NCBI RefSeq assembly: GCF_015679265.1
Contig: NZ_CP064942.1
Coordinates: 3,204,001 to 3,268,000, forward strand
DNA: 64,000 nucleotides
From: Pontivivens ytuae
Lineage (GTDB): Bacteria; Pseudomonadota; Alphaproteobacteria; Rhodobacterales; Rhodobacteraceae
Reading direction: 5' to 3'
Part shown: piece by piece, positions 36,753 to 45,756 of the stretch
How the letters are laid out: every line of letters starts with the position of its first letter
Numbering within the stretch: the first letter of the stretch is position 1
Translations under genes and position numbers: made by a program
The notes under the pieces: model-generated
Told to the model about the DNA's origin: nothing
What the model saw: only the letters and a program-made list of their open reading frames with translations
The model's database searches: none

Positions 36753-37673
36753 CTATGCGCCGGGCCGCCCCGCTTTGGAAGCGACGCGGGCGCGGTGCGC
36801 GATATAGAGCGTGGAGACAACGATGAGTGTTGCGCCGACGCCAGTATAGCTGTCGATGACCTCACCGAAGAGCACGTAACCGGCGAGCCCGATCAGCACC
36901 AGCCGCAGGTAGGTGACGGGGGCGAGCAGCCCTGCCTCGGCATAGCGATAGGCCTGGATGTCGGCGATGTTGCGCATGGCTCCGGTCGCGACGACCAGCG
37001 CCATGATTGACCAGCCGAGGGTGCTGTGCGGCAGCGACCAGACGGGGGCGGCGAGCGGCAGGCTGAGCACCAGGGTGACGACGACGGAGCTGACGAAGGC
37101 CGAGAACGGCCCGTCCGCGGTGGCGACCCGGCGGCTCATGGACAGAGCGATGGCGAAGAGCAGGGAGGACGCGAGCGCCGCGAGCATCGCCGGGTGTAAC
37201 GCGTTGAAACCGGGGCGCAAAATGATGGCAGCGCCGATGAAGCCGGCGGCGACGGCGGCCCAGCGGCGGGGGCCGACGCGCTCGTTCTGGAAGAGGGCGG
37301 CGAGGATCGTGGCGAAGATCGGCGCGGTGAAGAACAGCACCGTGGCCGTCGCAAGCGGGATCTCGGCCAGCGTGTAGAAGCCCAGATGGGTCGACACGCC
37401 GATCAGCGCGCCGCGGACGATGTGATCCCGCCAGCTGGTGATGCGCAGCCGCCGCCAGAGAAGGGGAAGCAAGACCAGAAGGATAAGCGTGGTGAGCCCG
37501 GCGCGCAGCGTCACGATCATCCGGCTGTCGATCTCGAGGCTCACGACCCGCACGCCGACCGACATGGCCGAAGCGCTGGCGACCGAGAACAGCATCCAGC
37601 CCAGCCCCCGCAGGTTGTCGGCGTGGCTGCGGGCCGGGTGGGGCAGGGCCGCGCCGGGCGGGGATTGCTGCAC
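36753..37673 (-). CDS. DMT-superfamily transporter (two EamA repeats)
   Basis: 306 residues starting at GTG 37673, which has GGAG 7-8 bases before it. About ten membrane helices in two EamA halves, with STHLGFYTLAEIPLATATVLFFTAPIF-type sequence in the first. Substrate unknown; metabolite or drug efflux is typical. It is divergent from the nuclease-family gene over a dense array of palindromes (37695-37746). Confidence 0.85.
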   Translation of the reverse strand: MQQSPPGAALPHPARSHADNLRGLGWMLFSVASASAMSVGVRVVSLEIDSRMIVTLRAGLTTLILLVLLPLLWRRLRITSWRDHIVRGALIGVSTHLGFYTLAEIPLATATVLFFTAPIFATILAALFQNERVGPRRWAAVAAGFIGAAIILRPGFNALHPAMLAALASSLLFAIALSMSRRVATADGPFSAFVSSVVVTLVLSLPLAAPVWSLPHSTLGWSIMALVVATGAMRNIADIQAYRYAEAGLLAPVTYLRLVLIGLAGYVLFGEVIDSYTGVGATLIVVSTLYIAHRARVASKAGRPGA

Positions 37674-37694
37674 TGCGAAGCTCCGAAATCAGGT

Positions 37695-37746
37695 GTGCAC
37701 AACCCGTGCACAATGCGTGCACCGGGCGTATGACATCAAGTCATAC
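37695..37746. promoter_or_regulatory. Triple GTGCAC array plus 7-bp inverted repeat (operator region)
   Basis: The palindrome GTGCAC occurs at 37695, 37706 and 37717, exactly 11 bp apart, so all copies face one side of the helix. Next to it GTATGAC (37728-37734) and GTCATAC (37740-37746) form a perfect inverted repeat over 5 bp. All lie between the divergent DMT transporter and nuclease-family genes. Confidence 0.65.
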
Positions 37747-37817
37747 CGATGCTGCGGCGCGGTAGAGCGGGATCGCGGCCCGTGCTATGGCGCGGAAGAG
37801 CGAGACCGGAGGGCGGG

Positions 37818-38942
37818 ATGCGGATTGCGGCCTACAATGTCGAGAACCTCTTTGACCGGGCACGGGTCTTCAACGACGGGGCGCCGGGCGAGGTGCTCGA
37901 CGCCTTTTCGGAGCTCAGCATTCTTTTCGAGAAGTCGGTCTACGAGGATGCGGACCGCGCGCGGATGCTGGAGCTGTTGGAGGCGCTGGGGCTGCTGGCC
38001 GGCGACGAGGGGCCCTTCGTGCGGCTGCGCCGGATCCGGGGCCAGTTCCTCGTCCGCGGCACGCCGATCCGGATCGAGGCGCAGGGCCGCGGCGACTGGA
38101 TCGGCTGGGTCGAGCTGAAGACCGAGGCGGTGGAGGAGACGGCACTCCTGCTCACCGCCCGCACGATCTTCGACGCGGGCGCCGACGTGCTCGCGGTGGT
38201 GGAGGCGGAGAGCCGCCCGGTGCTCAAGATGTTCCAGGAGCAGATGGCGCGGCAGCTCGACCTGCCGGAGACCTATCCGAATGTCATGCTGATCGACGGC
38301 AACGACCGGCGGGGGATCGATGTCGGGCTCGCGACGCGCGCGGGCTTTCCGATCGGGCGGATGCTGAGCCATGTGGACGATCTGCGGCCCGACGGCACGC
38401 CGATCTTCAGCCGCGACTGCCCCGAATACGAGGTGACGACCCCGTCCGGTAAGGTGCTGGTGGTGCTCGTGAATCACTTCAAGAGCAAGTTCGGCGGCAA
38501 CTCTCCGTCCTCGCGCGCCCGGCGGCGGGCGCAGGCCGAGGCGGTGGCGGGGTACTACCGGCGGCTGCGGGAGGAGGGGCGCGACTTCGTGGTGGTCGCG
38601 GGCGATCTGAACGACACGCCGGACAGCGATGAGCTGGCACCCTTGCTGGCGGAGACGGACCTGCGCGACGTGGCGGAGCATCCGGGCTTCACCGAGTTCG
38701 AGTTTCGGGCCGGGAACGGTAATCGCGGGATCGGGACGATCGGGCTCGGCAATGACAACGACAAGATCGACTACCTGCTGCTGTCGCCCGCGCTCTTCGA
38801 CCGGGTGGAGCGGGGTGGGCTGTTCCGGAAGGGCGCCTGGCCGGGCTCCCGTCCGCCGCGCTGGGAGGTCTATCCCGAGCTGACCGAGCGGCAGCATGCG
38901 GCGTCGGATCATCATCTGATCTGGGTGGATCTGGATTTGTGA
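37818..38942 (+). CDS. Endonuclease/exonuclease/phosphatase family protein
   Basis: 374 residues from ATG 37818 with GGAGGG upstream; the open frame to 37749 runs into the operator. Fold marks are MRIAAYNVENLFDR (Asn/Glu metal site), DVLAVVEAESR, LVNHFKSKFGG, VVVAGDLNDTPDSDEL and the C-terminal SDHHLIWVDL with the catalytic His. Such Mg-dependent enzymes cut DNA, RNA or phosphoesters; the substrate is not predictable. Confidence 0.86.
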   Translation: MRIAAYNVENLFDRARVFNDGAPGEVLDAFSELSILFEKSVYEDADRARMLELLEALGLLAGDEGPFVRLRRIRGQFLVRGTPIRIEAQGRGDWIGWVELKTEAVEETALLLTARTIFDAGADVLAVVEAESRPVLKMFQEQMARQLDLPETYPNVMLIDGNDRRGIDVGLATRAGFPIGRMLSHVDDLRPDGTPIFSRDCPEYEVTTPSGKVLVVLVNHFKSKFGGNSPSSRARRRAQAEAVAGYYRRLREEGRDFVVVAGDLNDTPDSDELAPLLAETDLRDVAEHPGFTEFEFRAGNGNRGIGTIGLGNDNDKIDYLLLSPALFDRVERGGLFRKGAWPGSRPPRWEVYPELTERQHAASDHHLIWVDLDL

Positions 38943-38964
38943 CGGGAGCGCCCCCCTCCTCCTT

Positions 38965-38994
38965 CCTCCCCCCTCGGGGGGAGGAGGGTGTTTT
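38965..38994 (+). terminator. Terminator after the nuclease-family gene
   Basis: CCTCCCCC (from 38965) pairs with GGGGGAGG (to 38984) over a CTCG-type loop, followed by AGGGTGTTTTAG. It starts 23 bp after the stop. Confidence 0.75.
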
Positions 38995-39312
38995 AGTCTG
39001 AGGTGGAGTGGGGGAGCTGGCGATGTTCGGCCCGGGACAAGCCGAAGGCGCCGGGCGAGCGCCGGCCCGTGCCGGCGGGCTGGCGCTTTGATGCGGGGTG
39101 GGCGGTTCAGGCGGAGCGATGACATTGCGGGGATAAAGCGCGTCGTTCGTCGGGCGGGAGCGCCATCCCACGGGCCGGCGCGCGCCCAGCTTGGCGATCT
39201 GCAGCCTCATAGGCGTCTGGCGGCATCTCTGCGATGGATCGCAACGGCTTACGTTGAGGCACCAACCGTCCCGGCCCCCGCGCCGGGACCTTTCGGTTCC
39301 GAGCTGCCCGCC
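38995..39312. other. Intergenic stretch between convergent genes
   Basis: 318 bp between the terminator and the metG stop. It has GC-rich inverted segments (GCCGGCCCGTGCCGGCGGGC around 39050) but no gene, tRNA or clear regulatory site. Confidence 0.5.
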
Positions 39313-40977
39313 TTACCGCCCCTTGAACCGTTCCTGCCAGTCCTCGCGCTGTTCGTCGGTGATCTTGTCGAACAGGTTGTCGGGCACGGTGAAGGCGTCG
39401 CCGGGCTTCAGGACCTCCAGCGCCTCGGCCACGTTGGCGGGCCAGGTGTCGTCGGTGTTCAGCGCCGCGCGCAGCGTCGCCGCCGCGTCCGGGATGAAGG
39501 GGGCCGACAGTACCGCGTAGAGCCGGATGAGGTTGAGCGCGAGGCGGATGATCCCGGCGGCGCGCGCCTCGTCGGTCTTGAAGGCGGCCCATGGGGCGGT
39601 CTCCTGAAGGTACTCATTGCCCGCGACCCAGATGGCGCGCAGCTCGGCGGTGGCCTTGCGGAAGTCCATCGCCTCCATGTGCTCCTCGTAGAGGCGCACG
39701 CGGCGGGTGAGCTCGTCGATCAGGGCCTGCTCGCTCTCGCCGTAAGGGCCGTCGGGCACCTGCTCGCCGAACTTGGAGCGACAGAATTTGGTGACGCGGC
39801 TCACGAAGTTGCCGAGCACGTCGGCGAGGTCCTTGTTGCAGCCCGCCTGAAAGCTCTCCCACGTGAACTGGCTGTCCGAGGTCTCGGGCACGTTCGACAT
39901 CAGCCACCAGCGCCAGTAGTCGGCGGGCAGGGCGCTGAGCGCCTGGTCCATGAAGACGCCGCGCCCCTTGGAGGTGGAGAACTGGCCGCCCTCGTAGTTC
40001 AGGTAGTTGAACGACTTGATGTAGTCGACGAGCTTCCACGGCTCGCCCGAGCCGATCAGCGTGGCGGGGAAGCTGAGGGTGTGGAAGGGGACGTTGTCCT
40101 TGCCCATGAACTGGACGTAGGTCACGTCCTCGGCGCCCTTGTCGGTGCGCCACCACCGCTCCCAATCCGCGAACTTCTCGGCGGTGGAGGCGATGTAGGC
40201 GATGGGCGCGTCGAACCAGACATAGAAGACCTTGCCCGGCAGCTCGGGCACCGGCACGCCCCATTCGAGGTCGCGGGTGATGCCCCGGTCCTGCAGGCCG
40301 TCGCCGTCGTTGAGCCATTTCTTCGCGATGGAGGTGGTGAGGACCGGCCAGTCGTGCTTGCCGTCGATCCAGTCGGAGAGCTCGGCCTTGAGCTGGGACT
40401 GCTTGAGGTGGAGATGCGTGGTAGCGCGAACCTCCAGATCCGTCGCGCCGGAGATGGCGGAGCGGGGATTGATGAGGTCCGTGGGGTCGAGCTGCTTGGT
40501 GCAGTTCTCGCACTGGTCGCCCCGCGCACTTTCGTAGCCGCAATTGGGGCAGGTGCCCTCGACATAGCGGTCGGGCAGGAAGCGGCCGTCGGTGGCGGAG
40601 TAGATCTGATGCTCCGTCACTTCGGCGATCAGGCCGTTCTCGCGCAGCTTGGCGGCGAAATGCTGGGTGAGCTCGTGGTTCTGCGGGCTCGACGAGCGGC
40701 CGAAATGGTCGAAGGCGAGGCGGAAGCCGTGGGCGAGCTCGGCCTGGATCTCGTGCATCTCGGCACAGTACTCGGCCACGGGCTTGCCGGCCTTCGCGGC
40801 GGCGAGCTCCGCCGGGCTGCCATGCTCGTCGGTCGCGCAGATATGCATGACCTCGTGCCCCCGCCCGCGCAGGTAACGCGCGTAGACATCCGACGGCAGC
40901 TGGGAGCCGACGAGGTTCCCCAGGTGCTTGATCCCGTTGATGTAGGGAATGGCGGAGGTGACGAGATAGCGGGCCAT
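39313..40977 (-). CDS. metG: Methionine--tRNA ligase
   Basis: 554 residues from ATG 40977, which has GAGGACA before it; an ATG at 40989 is in frame but overlaps that site. The class I HIGH-like motif is KHLGNLVGS, the knuckle zinc cysteines are [17 protein letters not shown], and the KMSKS-like loop is FSTSKGRG. There is no C-terminal tRNA-binding extension. Essential charging enzyme; stands alone on the minus strand. Confidence 0.97.
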   Translation of the reverse strand: MARYLVTSAIPYINGIKHLGNLVGSQLPSDVYARYLRGRGHEVMHICATDEHGSPAELAAAKAGKPVAEYCAEMHEIQAELAHGFRLAFDHFGRSSSPQNHELTQHFAAKLRENGLIAEVTEHQIYSATDGRFLPDRYVEGTCPNCGYESARGDQCENCTKQLDPTDLINPRSAISGATDLEVRATTHLHLKQSQLKAELSDWIDGKHDWPVLTTSIAKKWLNDGDGLQDRGITRDLEWGVPVPELPGKVFYVWFDAPIAYIASTAEKFADWERWWRTDKGAEDVTYVQFMGKDNVPFHTLSFPATLIGSGEPWKLVDYIKSFNYLNYEGGQFSTSKGRGVFMDQALSALPADYWRWWLMSNVPETSDSQFTWESFQAGCNKDLADVLGNFVSRVTKFCRSKFGEQVPDGPYGESEQALIDELTRRVRLYEEHMEAMDFRKATAELRAIWVAGNEYLQETAPWAAFKTDEARAAGIIRLALNLIRLYAVLSAPFIPDAAATLRAALNTDDTWPANVAEALEVLKPGDAFTVPDNLFDKITDEQREDWQERFKGR

Positions 40978-41113
40978 GTCTGTCCTCATGCGGTTCGCGC
41001 GAGGGGTCTAGCCGATCGGGCAGTCCGGCGCCAGTGGTCGGTCACGCGAATGCGACGGGGGCGCGGTGCAGGGCGGTGGTAGTCTGCGCCGCAGTTGTTT
41101 GGGGGAGGGTGCG

Positions 41114-41890
41114 ATGCGGTGGATCGGAGTGGTCGCGGTGCTGGCCGCGGGTGGCGCTGCTGCGCAGGATTGCACGCCGTGCGATGTGCCGGGCGGAGCC
41201 TACTGGGCCTACGTGCCCGAGGCGGCCGACGGCGCGATCCTCTTCTCCCACGGGTATCGCGGGCGGGCGGAGCGCATCGTGGGCACGGCGTCTTTGCAGG
41301 CCATGGCCGACGATCTGGGCGTGGCGCTGGTGGGCCTGCAATCGGCGGGCGACGACTGGTCGCTGCCGGGCGCGCCGACCGACAGCGCCACCGTTGCCCG
41401 GGACGAGGTCGCCTATGCGGGCGCGGTGCTCGACGACGTGATCTCGCGCTTTGGAGTCGACCCTGCGGGGGTGGTGGCCGCGGGCTTCTCCGCGGGCGGC
41501 ATGATGACGTGGACGCTCGCCTGCGAGATGGGCGACCGGCTGGCCGGTGCGGTGCCGATGGCCGGCACGTTCTGGGACCCGATCCCGGAGGGCTGTAGCG
41601 CGCCGCCGGTCAGCGTGGTCCATGTCCACGGCACCACGGACGAGATCGTGCCGATGGCCGGCCGCGTCGTCGGCGATGCGCGGCAGGGGGACCTCGAGGA
41701 GGTGCTGGCCATGTACGCGGCCCATGGCGGTTTCGGCGCGGTGGAGGACGTCGAGGCGGGGCCGCTCGACTGCTCGGTCCGCACCTCGCCCGCCGGGCTG
41801 GAACTGTCGCTGTGCCTGCACGGGGGCGGCCATGGCTTCACCGCCGACCAGCTTCGCGTGGGGTGGGAGCGGGTGATGGCGACGCGCTAG
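41114..41890 (+). CDS. Exported alpha/beta hydrolase, PHB-depolymerase/LpqC-like esterase
   Basis: 258 residues from ATG 41114, with signal peptide RWIGVVAVLAAGGAAAQ. The nucleophile elbow is GFSAGGMM, the oxyanion segment ILFSHGYRGRAE, and the catalytic acid/His lie in HVHGTTDEIVP and HGGGHGF. The order resembles extracellular polyhydroxybutyrate depolymerases and feruloyl-esterase-like LpqC proteins. Several cysteines (CTPCD, CS) suggest disulfides, consistent with export. Substrate unknown. Confidence 0.82.
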   Translation: MRWIGVVAVLAAGGAAAQDCTPCDVPGGAYWAYVPEAADGAILFSHGYRGRAERIVGTASLQAMADDLGVALVGLQSAGDDWSLPGAPTDSATVARDEVAYAGAVLDDVISRFGVDPAGVVAAGFSAGGMMTWTLACEMGDRLAGAVPMAGTFWDPIPEGCSAPPVSVVHVHGTTDEIVPMAGRVVGDARQGDLEEVLAMYAAHGGFGAVEDVEAGPLDCSVRTSPAGLELSLCLHGGGHGFTADQLRVGWERVMATR

Positions 41891-41893
41891 CCC

Positions 41894-42301
41894 CTACCAG
41901 ACGCCGAAGCAGTCCCATGCCTCGGCGCCGCCATACCAAGTGCAGGTGTTTTTGATGCCGCCTACCCAGTCAATGCGGATCATGTAGGTGTCCGGCCCGT
42001 CAGGCCCGTGCCAGTCACGGGCGTTGGCAAGGTATCCTGCGGACCCCTGACGCATCCCGGTTAACGCCGCCCACAGCGCAGGACCATCCGGCGCGCAGGT
42101 TCGTTCGAGAACCGGCGCGCTGTCATGAGGCAGGTCGCAAAGCATCCTTGGCGCAACGCCGGTGCGCACAACTTCCGCGTCGATCGCTTCTATGACCGGT
42201 TCCAGACCCTCAAAAGCCTTCTCCGCCGCCCAGTGATTTTCCGTCCAGTTGCAGGAGGTGAGGGTAGCGGCGACCGCGATCATCAGGACCGGAAACTGCA
42301 C
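41894..42301 (-). CDS. Putative lipoprotein, unknown function
   Basis: 135 residues from GTG 42301 (GGAAAG upstream), just 25 bp past tRNA-Phe. The open frame continues into the tRNA but that part is spurious. The N-terminus MQFPVLMIAVAATLTSC carries a lipobox (LTSC), although there is no basic n-region. Later features are RMLCDLPHDSAP, GSAGYLANARDWHG and NTCTWYGGAEAWDCFG. Lower GC than its neighbours. Family not recognised. Confidence 0.62.
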   Translation of the reverse strand: MQFPVLMIAVAATLTSCNWTENHWAAEKAFEGLEPVIEAIDAEVVRTGVAPRMLCDLPHDSAPVLERTCAPDGPALWAALTGMRQGSAGYLANARDWHGPDGPDTYMIRIDWVGGIKNTCTWYGGAEAWDCFGVW

Positions 42302-42325
42302 GGCTGACTTTCCGAAATACGAGAA

Positions 42326-42400
42326 TGGTGCCCGGGGGCGGATTTGAACCACCGACACGCGGATTTTCAATCCGCTGCTCTACCCCTGAGCTACCCGGGC
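42326..42400 (-). tRNA. tRNA-Phe (GAA)
   Basis: On the minus strand GCCCGGG (42400-42394) pairs with CCCGGGC (42336-42330); D arm GCTC/GAGC, anticodon stem GCGGA/TCCGC with loop TTGAAAA (anticodon GAA), T arm GGTGG-TTCAAAT-CCGCC. Discriminator A and CCA (42328-42326) are encoded. Confidence 0.96.
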
Positions 42401-42468
42401 ACGGGTGAGGGCGTTCCCTCGGGTGTGGCGTGTTTAGACAAGGCTCCGGGGGGTGTCCAGCGCCTTTT

Positions 42469-42651
42469 TCACCCCGTGTCGTCGCCGCGGAAGACGGGGC
42501 GGATCTCGACCTCGTCGGGGGTGTCCTCTTCCTCGGCGGGGACCGCGTAGGCGCCGGAGAACCAGCGCGACAGGTCCACGTCCGCGCAGTGTTTCGAGCA
42601 GAAGGGGCGGTACTTACGCTCCGTCGTCTTGCCGCAGATCGGACAGCTCAT
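42469..42651 (-). CDS. yacG: DNA gyrase inhibitor YacG (zinc-binding)
   Basis: 60 residues. CPICGK at 3-8 and PFCSKHCADVDLSRW at 17-31 give the four zinc cysteines and the YacG signature. YacG binds GyrB and blocks DNA binding. It begins within the stop of the RNase E/G gene (4-bp overlap), a common alphaproteobacterial order. Confidence 0.93.
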   Translation of the reverse strand: MSCPICGKTTERKYRPFCSKHCADVDLSRWFSGAYAVPAEEEDTPDEVEIRPVFRGDDTG

Positions 42652-43691
42652 GGCAGCACCTCCGTCAGGGGAAGACGCTCGCGCTTGCGGTTGAGTTCCA
42701 GGTGGCCGAGCGGGGTCCAGCCGACGACCTGCGTCTCCACTACGTCGGCGCGCAGGGCACGGCGGGCGGCGGCTTCGAGCTCCGGGCGCAGCTTCTTCGT
42801 GGAGGGGGCGAGGTCGAGCACGATCTGCCCGCCGAGGCCGCGCAGGCGCAGCGCCCGCGGCAGGGCAGCGAGCGCGGCCAGATTGGCTTTCAGGCCAGCG
42901 GCCGGGGAGAAGTCTCCGCCGGTGTTCACGTCCACCGCGACGAGGGCGGAGGTCGGCTCGACGCTCATCCAGGCGCCGCCGCTGAGCGGCTCGCGCGGCG
43001 AATGGAGCAGTTCGATCTCATCGAGCACGCCATGATCGGCGAAGCTGCCCGCGCGGTCCTCGACCAGATCCGGCGTGGGCCAGTCGCGCCAGGCCAGCGT
43101 CGCAGCACCGGGGGCGTCGACCAGCAGCTCCGGTTCGGTGCCGGGATCGGCAAGCACCTGTTCGGCGAGCGCCCGCATCTCCGCGATGTCGTCGGCCACC
43201 GCGCCATCCTCGGCCTCCGCCGCGGCGGAGCGGATGACGAGGCCGAGGCTCTCGGCCCCGTCCATCACCTCGCGCGCGATCACGTCGAGGCGGTCGCGCC
43301 CCTCCTCATCCTTGATCGAGCGGGCGACGTTCAGCCCCGGCGCGCCGGGCGTGACGATGGCATAGCGGGACTTGAAGATCGGGCGGGGGGAGAGCGGCGC
43401 GGCCTTGCCGGGCTCCGCATGGGTGGTGACCTGCACCAGCAGAGCGGTGCCCGGGCGGATACCCTTCGCCTCCCGCAGCCAGCCGGACTGGCCGTCCGGT
43501 AGGCGGACCGTGGCGGCGCCTGCGCCCTTCACCGGGCGATCGAGGATGCCGCGATAGATGGCGCCGGGCTGCAGCCGGTTGCTCTCGGGCGGGTCGATCA
43601 GCAGATCGTGGAGCCGCCCGTTCACCATGAGGGCGGCCATGTCTCCGGCCCCGTCGGCGCGCGGCTCGATGGCGACGACGCTGCCCTTCAT
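42648..43691 (-). CDS. Ribonuclease E/G family protein
   Basis: 347 residues from ATG 43691. RNase E/G catalytic segments are [19 protein letters not shown] (metal-binding Asp) and [10 protein letters not shown], with an N-terminal S1-like part ([22 protein letters not shown]). It is much shorter than RNase E and lacks the zinc-link cysteines and C-terminal scaffold, so it is a minimal RNase G-like member. Sandwiched between maf and yacG with 4-bp overlaps on both sides. Confidence 0.87.
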   Translation of the reverse strand: MKGSVVAIEPRADGAGDMAALMVNGRLHDLLIDPPESNRLQPGAIYRGILDRPVKGAGAATVRLPDGQSGWLREAKGIRPGTALLVQVTTHAEPGKAAPLSPRPIFKSRYAIVTPGAPGLNVARSIKDEEGRDRLDVIAREVMDGAESLGLVIRSAAAEAEDGAVADDIAEMRALAEQVLADPGTEPELLVDAPGAATLAWRDWPTPDLVEDRAGSFADHGVLDEIELLHSPREPLSGGAWMSVEPTSALVAVDVNTGGDFSPAAGLKANLAALAALPRALRLRGLGGQIVLDLAPSTKKLRPELEAAARRALRADVVETQVVGWTPLGHLELNRKRERLPLTEVLP

Positions 43692-44254
43692 GCGGCGAGT
43701 CCGGTGTAGCGGACCTGATAACCGGCGGCGGCGAGCATCCCCGCCGTCTCGGTCAGCGGCAGGCCCACGACATTGGTGTAACTCCCGGAAATCCATGGCA
43801 CGAAGGCGCCCCCGATCCCCTGGATCGCGTAGCCGCCCGCCTTGCCCTGCCACTCGCCCGAGGCGATGTAGTCGGCGATCTCGGCCTCCGAAAGGCGCTT
43901 GAGCTTCACCGCTGTTTCCACCGTGCGGGTCCAGAGCTTCGCACCCTTCAGCGCCACACCGGTGATGACCTTGTGTCGGCGGCCAGAGAGGAGGCGCAGG
44001 AACGCCTCCGCCTCGTCCGCATCCGCCGGCTTGCCGAGGATCCGCCGCCCGGCCGCGACAACCGTGTCGGCGGCGAGCACCAGCTCGCCCTCCACCGCCG
44101 CGGCCTTCTCTTCCGCCAGCCGCGCGACATAGGGCCGGGGCAGCTCGCCCGGCTTCGGCGTCTCGTCGATGTCGGCAGGTGTCACCGCGTCCGGCACCAC
44201 CCCGATCTGCGCCAGGAGGTCCCGGCGGCGGGGGGAGGCGGACGCCAGTGTCAG
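43688..44254 (-). CDS. maf: Maf-like nucleotide pyrophosphatase, probable CTG start
   Basis: The Maf signature needs the N-terminal SASPRR motif. In this frame [17 protein letters not shown] is encoded at 44251-44201, but no ATG, GTG or TTG lies between it and the upstream stop at 44294-44296. The best start is CTG at 44252-44254, 5 bases behind TAAGG, giving 188 residues, the normal Maf length. A GTG at 44200 would delete the motif. Other Maf marks are [16 protein letters not shown] and [12 protein letters not shown]. Maf hydrolyses non-canonical dNTP/UTP. It follows infA closely. Confidence 0.85.
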   Translation of the reverse strand: MTLASASPRRRDLLAQIGVVPDAVTPADIDETPKPGELPRPYVARLAEEKAAAVEGELVLAADTVVAAGRRILGKPADADEAEAFLRLLSGRRHKVITGVALKGAKLWTRTVETAVKLKRLSEAEIADYIASGEWQGKAGGYAIQGIGGAFVPWISGSYTNVVGLPLTETAGMLAAAGYQVRYTGLAA

Positions 44255-44261
44255 ACGTACC

Positions 44262-44480
44262 TTACTTGAAGCGGTAATTGATCCGCCCCTTGGTCAGGTC
44301 GTAGGGCGTCATCTCGACCTGTACCTTGTCGCCCGCCAGCACGCGGATGCGGTTCTTGCGCATCTTGCCCGCGGTGTGGGCGATGATCTCATGGCCGTTT
44401 TCGAGCTTCACCCGGAACGTCGCGTTCGGCAAAAGCTCGGTCACGACCCCGGGAAATTCAAGCAGCTCTTCCTTGGCCAT
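44262..44480 (-). CDS. infA: Translation initiation factor IF-1
   Basis: 72 residues, exact family length: [65 protein letters not shown]-fold protein that binds the ribosomal A site. Its stop precedes the proposed maf CTG by 7 bases, and the stop TAA with the following GG provides the maf ribosome site. Confidence 0.98.
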   Translation of the reverse strand: MAKEELLEFPGVVTELLPNATFRVKLENGHEIIAHTAGKMRKNRIRVLAGDKVQVEMTPYDLTKGRINYRFK

Positions 44481-44565
44481 GCTCTCTCCAGATAGGGTGA
44501 ACGAGAACGGGGCCCCCGGCCCCGTGCCGCAGGGATATGAGCCGAAAAAGCGCGGAAATCAACCC

Positions 44566-45180
44566 TTACGCGGCGCGCCGGGTGAGCGCCGTGACCGCAC
44601 CGGCCAGGATCAGGAAGCTGCCGCCGACCCGCGCGATGATCTGCTGGGCCCGCGGCCCGGCCAGCCGGTCGCGCATCGTGCCCGCCGCCACGGCCCAGAG
44701 GAACGCGTTAAGCGCGCCCAGCACCACGAAGGTCGTCACCAAGATGGTGGTCTGGGGCAAGAGCGGCAGCGCGGGGTCGATGAACTGCGGCACGAAGGCG
44801 ATGAAGAAGACGATGCCCTTCGGGTTCAGCACCGTCACGATGAAGGTATCGCGAAACACCCGCCCGCCCCGCACCGGGGCCGCCTCCAGCCGCTGCGGCG
44901 CCGTGCGCCACATCGAGATGCCGAGCCACACGAGATACGCCGCGCCGCAGAGCTTGAGCACCGTGAAGGCCGTCGCGGAAGCTGCGAGCACCGCGCCCGC
45001 CCCGGCAAGGCTCACCACCATCGCCACCAGATCGCCCAGCGCCACGCCCGGCACGACGGAGAGCGCGGCCTTGCGTCCCTGGCCCATCGCGTAGCTCACC
45101 ACCATGACGACAGTCGGGCCGGGAATGGCGACCAGGACGGCGGAGGCGATGGCGAAGGCTAGCCAGATCTCGAAGCTCAT
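44566..45180 (-). CDS. LysE/RhtB-family amino-acid exporter
   Basis: 204 residues with about six membrane helices. It opens WLAFAIASAVLVAIPGPTVVMVVSYAMGQGRKAAL, the RhtB/LysE signature, and contains LKLCGAAYLVWLGISMWR. It probably exports a neutral amino acid or homoserine lactone-like compound. Stands between infA and the repeat at 45241. Confidence 0.9.
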   Translation of the reverse strand: MSFEIWLAFAIASAVLVAIPGPTVVMVVSYAMGQGRKAALSVVPGVALGDLVAMVVSLAGAGAVLAASATAFTVLKLCGAAYLVWLGISMWRTAPQRLEAAPVRGGRVFRDTFIVTVLNPKGIVFFIAFVPQFIDPALPLLPQTTILVTTFVVLGALNAFLWAVAAGTMRDRLAGPRAQQIIARVGGSFLILAGAVTALTRRAA

Positions 45181-45240
45181 GGGACAACTCTCCTGTGCAA
45201 ACCCGCTCAGCGTTGGCGACTAAGCCGCCTCCGTCAACGT

Positions 45241-45310
45241 CATCTTTCCCCAAATACGCGATGTCGGTCCCGTGGCAGATCGCGCGACAGGCGTATTTTG
45301 CAGAAAGATG
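45241..45310. repeat. Inverted pair of the TATTTT-AGATGAAG motif, terminator-like
   Basis: CATCTTT-CCC-CAAATACGC (45241-45259) pairs with GCGTATTTTG-CAG-AAAGATG (45291-45310) around a 31-bp loop. Both arms carry the same motif seen at 3201-3234. It lies past the 3' end of the phosphatase gene and upstream of lysE. Confidence 0.55.
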
Positions 45311-45315
45311 AAGGC

Positions 45316-45756
45316 TCAGCCGAAGGTGTCCGCGATGCGCCCGGCGATCTGGTCGCGGGCCGCGCGGTAGTGGCCCAGCTTCTCCTCCCGCCCCTCGCCG
45401 AGGCCCGTGGGATCCATGATCGGCCAGTGCAGCACGTCCACATGTGTGGTGCGGGTCAACTCATGGGCATGGCGCAGGCTCGCCGGGCTCAGCGCCACGA
45501 TCATGTCGAAGGCGCCGAGGTCGTCGCCCCATTCCGCCATCTCCTCGAAGGAGCGGGACCGGTGGCGGGCAAGCTCCACGCCCAGTTCCTTGCACACCGC
45601 GATGGCGAAGCCGTCGATCTCTTGCTCGTGGCGCACGCCCGCGGACTGGACATAGACCCGGCGGCCGAAGCGCTGCTTCATCAGGCCCTCGGCCATGGGG
45701 GACCGGACGGCATTGTGATCGCAGCAGAAGAGCACCGATGTGGGCAGCTCCGTCAT
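45316..45756 (-). CDS. Low-molecular-weight protein tyrosine phosphatase / ArsC-like
   Basis: 146 residues. The P-loop is Cys-x5-Arg (FCCDHNAVRSPMAEGL), with the general acid Asp in WPIMDPTG near the C-terminus. That identifies the LMW-PTP fold; thioredoxin-type arsenate reductases share it. The conserved order hisD - UPF0262 - this gene favours a housekeeping phosphatase rather than an arsenic role. Its start shares one base with the UPF0262 stop. Confidence 0.88.
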   Translation of the reverse strand: MTELPTSVLFCCDHNAVRSPMAEGLMKQRFGRRVYVQSAGVRHEQEIDGFAIAVCKELGVELARHRSRSFEEMAEWGDDLGAFDMIVALSPASLRHAHELTRTTHVDVLHWPIMDPTGLGEGREEKLGHYRAARDQIAGRIADTFG

